A stretch of 58,920 nt of DNA from Syntrophales bacterium. Lineage in GTDB: Bacteria > Desulfobacterota > Syntrophia > Syntrophales > UBA5619. Below, in pieces: positions 1 through 8,975 of the stretch (position 1 is the first letter of the stretch; every line of letters begins with the position of its first letter). The translations under genes and the position numbers were made by a program. The DNA lies in contig JALNYO010000021.1 in the NCBI GenBank assembly GCA_023229765.1, forward strand, positions 1-58,920, in the 5' to 3' direction. The notes beneath the pieces are model-generated. The model searched no databases, was not told where the DNA came from, and saw only the letters and a list, made by a program, of their open reading frames with translations.

Positions 1-3000
1 CCGATCAGCGTGACGGCGGGCGGCGCGGTGACGGCGACAGACGTCGAAGCTACGAACGGGGCGATCAACATTGCCGCGGGCGGTAAAGTAACAGCGACAA
101 ACGTAGTTTCCGGGACGGATGCGGAAGCCAACGACATCACGCTTCAGGGTACGACGATCGAAGCGGGGGCCATCAACGCCGGTACGTCCGGGGATGTTTT
201 CTTGACGGCGACGACGGGCGCGATTACCGATCGGGATGGCAAGATCACGGCGGAGCAGGTGACGGCGTCGGCGGCAGGTGCGATGACGCTCGATACGACG
301 GCTGCGGAGATTCTGAGTGCGGCGACGAGTGCGGCTGGCGCCATTACGATCACCGAGACGGACGGGCTCATCCTGACGAACGTGACTGCGAGTAACGGCT
401 CGATCAGCGTGACGGCGGGCGGCGCGGTGACGGCGACGAATGTAGTCTCTGCTACGGATGCTGATGAGAACGACATCACGATTCAGGGTACGGCGATTGC
501 TGCAGGTGAGATCAATGCCGGTTTGACCGGGGATGTATCTCTTAGCGCGACGGCAGGCGCGATTACGGATATCGAAGGCAAGGTCACCGCGGATCAGATT
601 ACCATATCTTCGGTGAGCGGGATTGCGCTTGATACGACAGCAACGGGCGGACTCACTTTGATAACGTCAGTGGCTGGTCCGATTACAATTGCGACGGCAG
701 ACGGGATAGTTCTGACGAACGTGATTTCGGCAGACGGCCCGATCAGTGTGACGGCGGGTGGCGTAGTGACGGCGATTAACGTTGTTTCTGCGACGGACAA
801 GGCTGGCAACGACATCACGATTCAGGGTACGACAGTCGAGGCGGGGGTGATCAACGCCGGTTCGACCGGTGATGTTTTTCTGACTGCGACAACCGGGGCG
901 ATCACGGATCTTACCGGCAAGATTACGGCTGATAAGATCACAGCCGCGGCGGCGGGCGCGATGACGCTCGATACGACGGCGACGGAGATTCTGAGTGCGA
1001 CGACGAGTGCCGCGGGCGCCATTACGATCACGGAGACGGACGATATAATTCTGACGAACGTGACTTCGAGTAATGGTCCGATCAGTGTAACTGCCGGTGG
1101 TGCGGTTACGGCGACGAATGTTGTTTCGACGACGAATAATGATGCCAACGACATTACGATCCAGGGTGCGACGATTGGGGCAGGCATAATTACTGCCGGT
1201 GCAATTGGTGATGTTTTCCTGACGGCGACGGCGGGCGCGATCACCGATTTAGACGGCAAGATCACGGCGGAGCAGATCACTGCCTCGGCGGCGGGGGCGA
1301 TGACGCTCGATACGACGGCGGCGGAGATTCTGAGTGCGACGACGTCGGCCGCGGGCGCCATTACGATCACGGAGACAGACGGGATTATTCTGACAAATGT
1401 GATTTCGGCAGACGGCCCGATCGATGTGGCGGCAGGCGGCACGATAACGGCGACTGATCTGCAGAGCGGAAATAATGGCAATCTAACGCTTACAGCCGTT
1501 AGCGGCGACGTCCTTGTCAACCTGGTTACTGCCGGCAGCGGTACGGCAACCATTGCGGCGGCCGGGGCGATCGACGAAACAGGCGGCGATGCTGCTTCCG
1601 ACATAAATGCGGCAACGATTGATCTTAATGCTTCCACCGGCATTGGTTCTGCAGGGCCTATCGAACTGTCAGGAAGAACGCTGACGGCGGATACAGGGGC
1701 AGGGGCGATAAGTCTTGCCAATACTCCCGATGGATCGGTGACGGTGCAAAGTCTGACGACTGGGAATGCCTCTCATATCACATACCAGCAGACAGGCCAG
1801 AATCTGACGCTTGCGGGTTCGGTTAGCTCGGCGGGCGGCAGCATTTTGATCGAACGTCCGGTGAATCTGGCGGTCAATGCGGATGTAGAGACGATCGGGA
1901 CGGGGATGATCATGTTCCGGGCGTCCGGTGATATCGCTCAGGCTGCCGGCGTGACTGTCAGTACGGAGCAGGGCTCCTTGATCTTCTCCGGTTCTGCAGA
2001 GGGCGCCGAGGCGGCAGGTTTTGTCATGAGGGATGACAGTACAGTTTCCTCCACCAGTGCGGGAACGATTACGATCCGGGCGAACCGAATCGCCATAGAC
2101 AATGTGACGACTTCTGGCAATGTGGTTCTTGATGCGAACGGGGCGGCCGGCGACATCAGAACGATTACCGCGGCAGTTGATGGCGCGGCGACGGCTGGTC
2201 TGATTGCGGCAAACAAGCTGACTATGGGCGTAGCGGCAGGAGACAAGATCGCCGTGGCGACTAATGTTGCCTCGGTGGATTCGACGAATGGCGCAACGGT
2301 CACGATCAACGAAGCCGACGATTTGATCGTCAACACCATAGTAACGGATGCAGGTGGGGCATTGAACCTGACGGCGGCCGGGAACATTACGGAAAACGGC
2401 GATGCCACGGCGGATATCACTGCGGGTTCTGCCAATCTGATTGCAACAACGGCAGGCAGGATTGACGTTGATACGAACGTGACGACGCTGGCGTTTTCAG
2501 CCGCCGGCGCCGTGGTTAAGGTGGACGAGGTTGCAGCCGGCGGCGGGATTGCGGTGTCCGGAACAGCGGCAGGCGCGGTGGATATTGCAACGACGGACGG
2601 CAGTGTGACGGTGAACGCGGCAGGGATCGCCGGTCAGGGAGTAACCTTGACGGCGGCTGAAGCGCTTGCGGCGACGGTTGCCGATATTACGATCGGCGGC
2701 CCGGTGAATGCCGGCGTCGGGCTTCTGGCATTGACGGCGGCGGATGGCATCGCGCAAACTGCGGGCGGGACGCTAACGACTCTGGGCAACGTCCAGTTGA
2801 CGGCGACGGCGGGGAGCATCGCCGGCAACGACAATCTGATCAAAACGCCGGCGCTTGCGGCTTCGGCCCACGGCAGTATTGCCGTTGACACGATGGTGGA
2901 GACTCTCGAAGCGACGGCGGCGACCGGATCGGTGAATATCGACGAGGCGGACGATATTCTCTTGAAAACAGTGAACGCGGCGGGCGGCGTAGATATAACA

Positions 3001-5670
3001 CTTGCCAAGGGCTCGCTTACGGCAGGCGCTGTGACTGGCGGAGCGGCGATTGAGTTCAGCCTGAACGGCGCGGCGCCGGCCAATGTTCTTGACGATGGCG
3101 ACCTCGCAACGGTTATTTCCGGCACGGCGCTTACTATTGACAACGACAGCGGCGCGGGCAATTTGCCGGTGAACGGCGTCGTTACTGTGCAAACCAGCGT
3201 CGCCGCGGCTGATATCCAGGCGACCGGCGATGTACGGATCAAGGAAGCGGACAGCATCATCCTGACCCGCGTAAAGGGAGCGAATGCCTATATTGAGAAC
3301 GCCGGCAATGGCAATATAACCATTACAAGCATCAATGCGCCGGGCCTGGTTTCAATCAACTCCGACGGCGCCATCGACAATGGCACGATCACGGCGCCGC
3401 AGGTTGCCTTGGAGGCGGATACGGGAATCGGAGCGGCGGCCAGGGTCAATTTGGGAAGCTCCGCCGGCACACTTCTGGGAGCAAATACCGTTTCCGGAAA
3501 TGTCGTGATTGATGCGGCAGGCGGCGGTTTGACGGTTGGGGTTGCAGGCGGCATTGCTGGTGTGAAGACCGAGGCGGGGAACATCAGGTTAGATGCTGGA
3601 AATCTGACGGTTAATTCCGCGCTTACGGCTGCCGCGAGTGGAAATATTGCTGTCAGAGCTTCCGGTTCGCTAATTCAATCGGCCGCGGGTGACCTTAGCA
3701 GCAATGGCGGCGACATAGACGCAGAATCGCTTAATGGTTCGATCACTATGGCGGATGGAGCGTTGAGCCGGAGCTCCGGCGGCAATATCCGTTACCGGGC
3801 CTCCCAGAATATTTTAGTAGGTGGTTTGGATGCGGGCGCCGGGGATGTGAGCGTTGTCTCGGCCAACGGATTGATTCTCGACGCGGGAGATTTGCATAAG
3901 GATATGAAAGCCGCTGGCTTGAGAATGGCGGCGGCCATCGGCATAGGGACAACTGCGAATCCTTTGGATATTGAGGTGAATACGGTCGCCGCTTCGTCCG
4001 GCAGCGGGGGAATTAATCTAACCGATGCAGACACGATTGAGGTGGGAACGGTAGGCCCCGTTACCGTCCTTGTTCTCCAACAGGACGGCGTCCTCGCGCC
4101 GGTAACGGATGCTGCGCTCACCGGTCTTAATGCAACCGACGGCGGTTCGGTGGTGCAGCGGGTGCTGGATGGAAACATCATCGTGAATGCGCCCATCAGC
4201 ACAACAGGCGCTGGAGAAATAACGCTTCAAGCAAAGGATATTGCCATAAATTCAGCGCTTCAATCAGACAGCATCTCCTCCATGACCAAGGATGGGGCAA
4301 CATTCTCCTGGCCCGCAGTAAGCGGCGCCATAAAGTATTATCTGGAAATCACCCAAAACGGCACAATCTTTGAGGCGCTTTGGGTTGAGGAAACCAGTTG
4401 GACGCCTGCCTATGAATTGCCCCCCGGCAGCTACAGTTGGACTGTTCGACCCCTTACTGACAACGGACTGGGCGCAGCTTCCGATCCGGCGCTCTTTGAG
4501 ATTGTTCCGAGAATCCAGGCATTTTCTCCTGCCGGAACAGTATCCGGAAGCGGTCTTGAGTTTGCATGGACGGCTGACAGCGGCGCCACTCGCTATCAGC
4601 TTATAATCGATAAGGATGGAGCGCCTTTTACCCAGCAGTGGGTTGATGGGCTGACAAAGTGGACGCCCGGCATATCTTTTGCCTCCGGCAGTTATCAGTG
4701 GACGGTCCAACCCTGGAGTCCGGCAGGCTTCGGCCTTAAGTCGGATCCCTCCCAGTTTACCGTTCTCGGGGTGGTGGGGGAAGCGCCGTCTGCTTTTGCG
4801 CCAGTGGGGATTTTAACCAGCGGAGCAGGCATCACGTTTAGCTGGGCTCCGATTACAGGGGTAAGCTGGTACAGGGTGACAATATTGAAGGATGGGGCGA
4901 ATTTTGCCAGTCAATATGTTAATGGGGCCAATACATGGACGCCGGGATTCGTTTTTGCCGCCGGCGCCTACTCCTGGACGGTGCAGTCATGGAGTCCCGC
5001 CGGATACGGCAAGCTATCTGATTCATTGTCATTCAGCATTACTTCCGCGATATTGCCGCAGGCAAGTGCAGTAGAAATAACGGATGATCCCGGGCAAAAC
5101 AGGGCGCCTGCAACTGTCCCGACAGCAAGCGATGCGAATGCTGATCGTCTGGAGGTGATTCTCGCAGTGGGCGATGCAGTAGCGACAGTCCAGTCGAGCG
5201 CGGTAAAAGCTTTTTCTGTGGATATAAATATTCCGACCCCGGCCATTTGGGATGGCACGCTTTTGAAAACGATATGCCTGCCGGCGGATGTTTCCGGGGA
5301 GACCCTGGATGAAAAGTTTAGAGAGGAATCTGCAAATGATTCCCGGAGCTGGGATATCGGTGCGACGGTGGTTTTACCGCAGGCTGAGGATGCTCATGAT
5401 TCTGAATTAATGCAGTTGGGAGTTGCCGCGGGTGTCTCATCTGCACAAAACCAAGGCGAAGGGGTGGCGGCTGCCTATGAACAAAATAATGAAGAAAGCC
5501 TTTTTGATTCAAGTTGGATAAGCGAGGGCGACTCAGGCAGGATAAGCGCCCAAGGCGGGTATATCGTCCCGATGGAGATTGTCGTCGGCCCGATGGCTGC
5601 TAATCGCATGTCGAGTTCAGTCGTCTCGCAAGAGAACCCCCATGCCCGTGTCGGGCACAACGAAGCATGA
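1..5670 (+). CDS. Filamentous-haemagglutinin-like repeat exoprotein, 3' part only
   Basis: The frame is open from base 1, so the start lies upstream; the GTG at 10 is internal. About 1,889 codons are visible. The first 480 residues are 113-residue repeats rich in Ala, Thr and Gly (units contain TNVVSATDA and GAITITETDG). A further 900 residues of degenerate beta-strand repeats follow, of the kind seen in FhaB-type beta-helix adhesins. Residues about 1425-1680 form three fibronectin-III-like repeats of about 80 residues, each with a W-T-P and a Y-x-W-T-V motif. The last 200 residues are low-complexity and acidic, with no recognisable autotransporter barrel, LPXTG or PEP-CTERM tail. By family analogy it is a secreted or surface protein; adhesion is inference. 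The stop codon lies inside a palindromic repeat, so the C-terminus may have been reset by a repeat insertion. Confidence 0.85.
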   Translation, partial: PISVTAGGAVTATDVEATNGAINIAAGGKVTATNVVSGTDAEANDITLQGTTIEAGAINAGTSGDVFLTATTGAITDRDGKITAEQVTASAAGAMTLDTTAAEILSAATSAAGAITITETDGLILTNVTASNGSISVTAGGAVTATNVVSATDADENDITIQGTAIAAGEINAGLTGDVSLSATAGAITDIEGKVTADQITISSVSGIALDTTATGGLTLITSVAGPITIATADGIVLTNVISADGPISVTAGGVVTAINVVSATDKAGNDITIQGTTVEAGVINAGSTGDVFLTATTGAITDLTGKITADKITAAAAGAMTLDTTATEILSATTSAAGAITITETDDIILTNVTSSNGPISVTAGGAVTATNVVSTTNNDANDITIQGATIGAGIITAGAIGDVFLTATAGAITDLDGKITAEQITASAAGAMTLDTTAAEILSATTSAAGAITITETDGIILTNVISADGPIDVAAGGTITATDLQSGNNGNLTLTAVSGDVLVNLVTAGSGTATIAAAGAIDETGGDAASDINAATIDLNASTGIGSAGPIELSGRTLTADTGAGAISLANTPDGSVTVQSLTTGNASHITYQQTGQNLTLAGSVSSAGGSILIERPVNLAVNADVETIGTGMIMFRASGDIAQAAGVTVSTEQGSLIFSGSAEGAEAAGFVMRDDSTVSSTSAGTITIRANRIAIDNVTTSGNVVLDANGAAGDIRTITAAVDGAATAGLIAANKLTMGVAAGDKIAVATNVASVDSTNGATVTINEADDLIVNTIVTDAGGALNLTAAGNITENGDATADITAGSANLIATTAGRIDVDTNVTTLAFSAAGAVVKVDEVAAGGGIAVSGTAAGAVDIATTDGSVTVNAAGIAGQGVTLTAAEALAATVADITIGGPVNAGVGLLALTAADGIAQTAGGTLTTLGNVQLTATAGSIAGNDNLIKTPALAASAHGSIAVDTMVETLEATAATGSVNIDEADDILLKTVNAAGGVDITLAKGSLTAGAVTGGAAIEFSLNGAAPANVLDDGDLATVISGTALTIDNDSGAGNLPVNGVVTVQTSVAAADIQATGDVRIKEADSIILTRVKGANAYIENAGNGNITITSINAPGLVSINSDGAIDNGTITAPQVALEADTGIGAAARVNLGSSAGTLLGANTVSGNVVIDAAGGGLTVGVAGGIAGVKTEAGNIRLDAGNLTVNSALTAAASGNIAVRASGSLIQSAAGDLSSNGGDIDAESLNGSITMADGALSRSSGGNIRYRASQNILVGGLDAGAGDVSVVSANGLILDAGDLHKDMKAAGLRMAAAIGIGTTANPLDIEVNTVAASSGSGGINLTDADTIEVGTVGPVTVLVLQQDGVLAPVTDAALTGLNATDGGSVVQRVLDGNIIVNAPISTTGAGEITLQAKDIAINSALQSDSISSMTKDGATFSWPAVSGAIKYYLEITQNGTIFEALWVEETSWTPAYELPPGSYSWTVRPLTDNGLGAASDPALFEIVPRIQAFSPAGTVSGSGLEFAWTADSGATRYQLIIDKDGAPFTQQWVDGLTKWTPGISFASGSYQWTVQPWSPAGFGLKSDPSQFTVLGVVGEAPSAFAPVGILTSGAGITFSWAPITGVSWYRVTILKDGANFASQYVNGANTWTPGFVFAAGAYSWTVQSWSPAGYGKLSDSLSFSITSAILPQASAVEITDDPGQNRAPATVPTASDANADRLEVILAVGDAVATVQSSAVKAFSVDINIPTPAIWDGTLLKTICLPADVSGETLDEKFREESANDSRSWDIGATVVLPQAEDAHDSELMQLGVAAGVSSAQNQGEGVAAAYEQNNEESLFDSSWISEGDSGRISAQGGYIVPMEIVVGPMAANRMSSSVVSQENPHARVGHNEA
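22..1377 (+). repeat. 339-bp in-frame tandem repeats (four units)
   Basis: The anchor GACGGGNTNATNCTGACGAAC and its variants recur at 361, 700, 1039 and 1378, exactly 339 bp (113 codons) apart with no indels. Taking unit 1 as 22-360, four full units are visible and a fifth decays after about 1450. Positions 1-60 duplicate 61-120 as a shorter sub-repeat. The array probably continues upstream of the window. Confidence 0.9.
4283..5040 (+). repeat. Three fibronectin-III-like repeats in the FHA-like protein
   Basis: Three protein-level repeats of about 80 residues lie at about 4283-4510, 4523-4770 and 4790-5040. Each has the layout F-x-W-x(6-8)-Y, then W-T-P, then G-x-Y-x-W-T-V, then a DPxxF or DSLSF strand. 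At DNA level they are diverged, unlike the upstream 339-bp units. Their role as a stalk or ligand-binding section is inference. Confidence 0.7.
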
Positions 5671-5722
5671 AAATCTCCCCTTACCCCCCTTTGGTAAAGG
5701 GGGGCTGGGGGGATTTTCATGC
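5665..5722. terminator. Long inverted repeat overlapping the stop codon; possible terminator
   Basis: Two arms of 27-28 nt (5665-5692 and 5696-5722) pair almost perfectly around a tiny loop. The outer ends are GCATGAAAATC and its complement; the inner parts are C-rich against G-rich. The left arm contains the last Ala codon and TGA stop of the upstream gene. Chance translation of this type of repeat gives PLPPFGKGGLGGF-like peptides, typical of a dispersed element. It could end transcription or stabilise mRNA ends. There is no T-run after the stem, so a simple intrinsic terminator is uncertain. Confidence 0.6.
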
Positions 5723-5763
5723 AAGGATAATAAAGAGTCATTAGTTGAGATAAAGGAGGTTTT

Positions 5764-8253
5764 GTGGATATTCAGCGATGGTGTAAATGCCGTTTCTTAA
5801 TGATGATCTTCGCGCTTGCCCCTGTTTTCATTCTTTCCCAGGCGATAGCGGTTTATGCCGGACCATGGAGCATTCGGACAATAGATGCACCCAGGCAGTT
5901 CAAAAATCTTACATCGAGATCCATCTTGATCGACAACGGGCAGCCGCATATCGCCTATGGACAGGATCATCTTTATCATGCTTGGTATGACGGGAAAGAA
6001 TGGCGTAAGGAAATCGTGGATTCTTCGCCAAAGGTTGGAGAGTATGCGAGCATCGCCGTTGACGCCGGCCATAGGTTGCATGTCAGTTATTACGATTCCA
6101 TAAACGGGCGCTTGAAGTATGCGACCAGGGCAGCATCGTCCGGCGCCGTATGGAGCAGTGAGACGGTCGGTGATACAAGCGGCAATAACGTCGGGCTGTA
6201 CAGTTCAATCGCCGTGGATGGCGCCGGGAAGGTTCATATCAGCTACTATGACCTGGATAATGGCGATCTGAAATATGCGAGCCGAGCGTCCGGCGCCGCC
6301 TCCTGGAGCGTGCAGCGGGTGGATGAGGATGGGAACGTGGGCCAGTACAGCTCCATTGCTGTTGAGGGCGGCGGCAATGTTCATATCAGCTATTATGATG
6401 CAACCTCAAATCGCCAGGATTTGAAGTATGCGACAAATGTAACCGGCGTCTGGGTAAAATCCACCCCTGACAGTGCTGGAAATGTGGGTCAGTACAGCGT
6501 CCTTGCTGTTGACGCCGCCGGGAAGGTTCATATCAGTTATTATGATTCAAGTAACGGTTATCTGAAATTTATCGCAGGAAAATCGGCTGTCTGGGGAGCG
6601 TCCGAGATCGTGGACAGTGTCGGAAATGTTGGCAAGTTCGCCTCTCTTGCCCTTTCGGTCAATCTAAAGGGAGAATCGATTGCCCATATCGCTTATTACG
6701 ACAGCACCGGCGCCAGTTTGAGATACGCCACCAACACAACGGGCCTTTGGGTCGTTGATTCAACGCTGGACAGCGGCGGCGACGTTGGGAAATACGCTTC
6801 TCTTGCGCTGTCGGTTGATAAGGACGGAAATCCAGTAGTGCACATAAGTTATTTTGACGCTACCTTTAACAATTTGAAATATATCTCCAATTCAAATCTT
6901 GCCTGGGTTTCTTCAACCATCGATACCGCCGGGGACGCCGGCAGGTACAGCTCGCTGGCGGTTGATAAAAAAGGAAGGCTGCACATCGGCTACTATGACC
7001 TCCTTGCCCGGAAACTGAAATACGCGACCAACGAATCGGGCGTCTGGCTGGAGTCCATTGTGCCCGATAGCGGCGACGTTGGCCGGTATGCTTCATTGGC
7101 CGTTGACGCAAACGGCTTTGTTCATATCAGCTATTATGATTTGGATAACAAGGATCTTCGTTATGCCACCAATGCCTCGGGGGCTTGGGCTTTCGCCTTG
7201 GTGGATGGCGCCGGCGACGTGGGAAGCTATACGTCGCTGAAAATAGATTCGTTGGGCATGATTCATATCAGCTATTACGATGCCTCCCAGGGCGCCCTGA
7301 AACATGCGACTAATGCTTCGGGCGTCTGGGTTCCCGAGACGGTGGATGATCCGGTTGCGAATGATGTCGGATGGTACAACTCCCTTGCTCTCGACGAGAA
7401 CGACAAGCTGCATATCAGCTATTACGATGTAACGGATAGAAACCTGAAATACGCAAACAATGTCTCCGGGAGCTGGGATGTTTCCACAACCGTTGATGCG
7501 GCGGACGATGTCGGAAAATATTCTTCGCTTGCCATCGACGGGAAGGGAAAACTTCATATCGGTTACTATGATGAGACTAATGGACGTCTGAAATATGCCA
7601 CGAACGCAACCGGCGCCTGGGTAAGCGAGATCGCCGACGGCGCCGGCTTTGTTGGTTCCTTCACTTCTTTGGCCCTGGACCGGTCAGACAAGGTTCATAT
7701 CGGCTATCAGGATGCAATCGGCGGTGATTTGAAATACGCGACGAATGTCTCCGGTTCGTGGAAGACATCCATTGTTGACGATGCCGGCGATGTGGGGGGC
7801 TATGCCTCGCTTGCCGTCGAGGGTTCCGGGGCGGTGCATATCAGCTATTACGATGCTGAAAACGGCGATTTGAAGTATGCGGCGAAATACGTCCCGGGCG
7901 AAGGCGGCGGCGGTGGTTGTTTCATCGCCACGGCTGCCTACGGATCATATATGGAACCCCATGTGCTGATTTTAAGACAGTTCCGGGATGTCATTCTGCT
8001 GCCGAGCGATCTGGGACGCAGGTTCGTCAACGCCTACTATCGTTATTCCCCGCCTTTGGCCGCATTTATAGCCAGCCACGAGACGCTGAGATTCATCGCC
8101 AGGATGTTCCTTTTGCCTTTGGTGGCGGCCAGCTATATGCTGCTTAGTCACGGCCTGGCAGCAACCTTCGCGCTGATTTTTATTTTTACCCTGGCGTTGC
8201 TGGTAATTTTCCGTTTTGTTCGGAGGAAAAATGTTTTTCCTCTAAGCGATTGA
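5764..8253 (+). CDS. Secreted 13-repeat protein with CFI-box C-terminal anchor
   Basis: An AAGGAGGT ribosome binding site at 5753-5760 supports the GTG start. Residues 14-32 form a hydrophobic signal peptide ending near VYAG. The body (about 35-700) consists of about 13 repeats of 45-50 residues with the core VHISYYDxxNGDLKYATN followed by GDVGxYSSLAVD; a beta-propeller-like fold is plausible. After a Gly-rich linker (GEGGGGG) comes CFIATAAYGS with Cys about 719. About 110 residues follow, with hydrophobic stretches and a basic end (RFVRRKN). This is the CFI-box-CTERM arrangement known from deltaproteobacterial exported proteins; processing or lipid attachment at the Cys is inference. The repeats give no enzymatic motif. 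It lies directly downstream of the FHA-like gene and could share its transcript unless the inverted repeat terminates it. Confidence 0.85.
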   Translation: MDIQRWCKCRFLMMIFALAPVFILSQAIAVYAGPWSIRTIDAPRQFKNLTSRSILIDNGQPHIAYGQDHLYHAWYDGKEWRKEIVDSSPKVGEYASIAVDAGHRLHVSYYDSINGRLKYATRAASSGAVWSSETVGDTSGNNVGLYSSIAVDGAGKVHISYYDLDNGDLKYASRASGAASWSVQRVDEDGNVGQYSSIAVEGGGNVHISYYDATSNRQDLKYATNVTGVWVKSTPDSAGNVGQYSVLAVDAAGKVHISYYDSSNGYLKFIAGKSAVWGASEIVDSVGNVGKFASLALSVNLKGESIAHIAYYDSTGASLRYATNTTGLWVVDSTLDSGGDVGKYASLALSVDKDGNPVVHISYFDATFNNLKYISNSNLAWVSSTIDTAGDAGRYSSLAVDKKGRLHIGYYDLLARKLKYATNESGVWLESIVPDSGDVGRYASLAVDANGFVHISYYDLDNKDLRYATNASGAWAFALVDGAGDVGSYTSLKIDSLGMIHISYYDASQGALKHATNASGVWVPETVDDPVANDVGWYNSLALDENDKLHISYYDVTDRNLKYANNVSGSWDVSTTVDAADDVGKYSSLAIDGKGKLHIGYYDETNGRLKYATNATGAWVSEIADGAGFVGSFTSLALDRSDKVHIGYQDAIGGDLKYATNVSGSWKTSIVDDAGDVGGYASLAVEGSGAVHISYYDAENGDLKYAAKYVPGEGGGGGCFIATAAYGSYMEPHVLILRQFRDVILLPSDLGRRFVNAYYRYSPPLAAFIASHETLRFIARMFLLPLVAASYMLLSHGLAATFALIFIFTLALLVIFRFVRRKNVFPLSD

Positions 8254-8314
8254 TTGGGCTGATGTTTGCCTCATCGCTGTCTAATGCGAAGCCGCGGTGC
8301 AGAGAGGTTATGAG

Positions 8315-8938
8315 ATGAGCGGGGTAAAGGGTTTTTGGCTGCGGGTGTTTCTCTTGGCTCTGTGGGCGCTTAATCCTCTGCAGGCAGCGCTCGTTAGTGC
8401 AGGCCCGGTGCAGTTGCCGCAGACGGGTCAGCAGTTGTGCTGGAATGCGGAGGGCGCCGTAATTTCCTGTTCCGGCTCCGGGCAGGATGGGGATTTAAAG
8501 AGTGGGGCGCCTTGGTCGGCCTCGCGGTTTACGGAGCAGGGGCAGACGATAACGGATACCCTGACGGGTTTGATGTGGACGAAGGATGCCAATGCCCCCG
8601 GCGCCGCTGTTTGCGCAATAGGCGTTCCCAAAACTTGGCAGGGTGCCATTATCCATGTAAAGTGTCTTAATGACTCATCATTTCTTGGTTATAACGACTG
8701 GCGCTTGCCCAATGTCAGGGAACTGAGAAGTCTGATTAATTACGGTCAGGCCACCCCCTCGTCCTGGCTGGAAATCTCTCCCGGTTTTGCCAATGTCCAG
8801 GAAGGCTACTATTGGTCGTCCAGCAGTTTTGCCCTATCACTGAAAAATGCCTGGTCTGTGGGTTTCTGGGCGGGTGGTGTGGAAGTCAAGGATAAATCCG
8901 ATAACCTCTATATATGGCCCGTGCGCGCCGGACGTTAG
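8315..8938 (+). CDS. DUF1566 (Lcl-like) secreted protein
   Basis: The frame is open from a GTG at 8297, but ATG 8315 is preferred. AGAGAGG (8301-8307) sits 7 nt ahead of it, and the protein then begins with a clean signal peptide (MSGVKGFWLRVFLLALWAL, cleavage near VSAG). The mature part is one DUF1566/Lcl domain of about 170 residues. Its usual signatures are PQTGQ, LTGLMWTKDAN, GYNDWRLPNVRELRSLINY, YYWSSS and a C-terminal WPVR. This family is common in exported proteins of Deltaproteobacteria; in Legionella Lcl the domain binds glycosaminoglycans. Function here is unknown, perhaps surface binding. It is the shorter paralogue of the next gene. Confidence 0.85.
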   Translation: MSGVKGFWLRVFLLALWALNPLQAALVSAGPVQLPQTGQQLCWNAEGAVISCSGSGQDGDLKSGAPWSASRFTEQGQTITDTLTGLMWTKDANAPGAAVCAIGVPKTWQGAIIHVKCLNDSSFLGYNDWRLPNVRELRSLINYGQATPSSWLEISPGFANVQEGYYWSSSSFALSLKNAWSVGFWAGGVEVKDKSDNLYIWPVRAGR

Positions 8939-8975
8939 AAATTTTCTGTTATCGGGTAATAAAGGGTCCGCTGAT

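Noticed and set aside
22..1450. Regular repeats considered as a CRISPR array
   Set aside because: Units of 339 bp are in frame and coding throughout, with no short repeat and unique spacer pattern.
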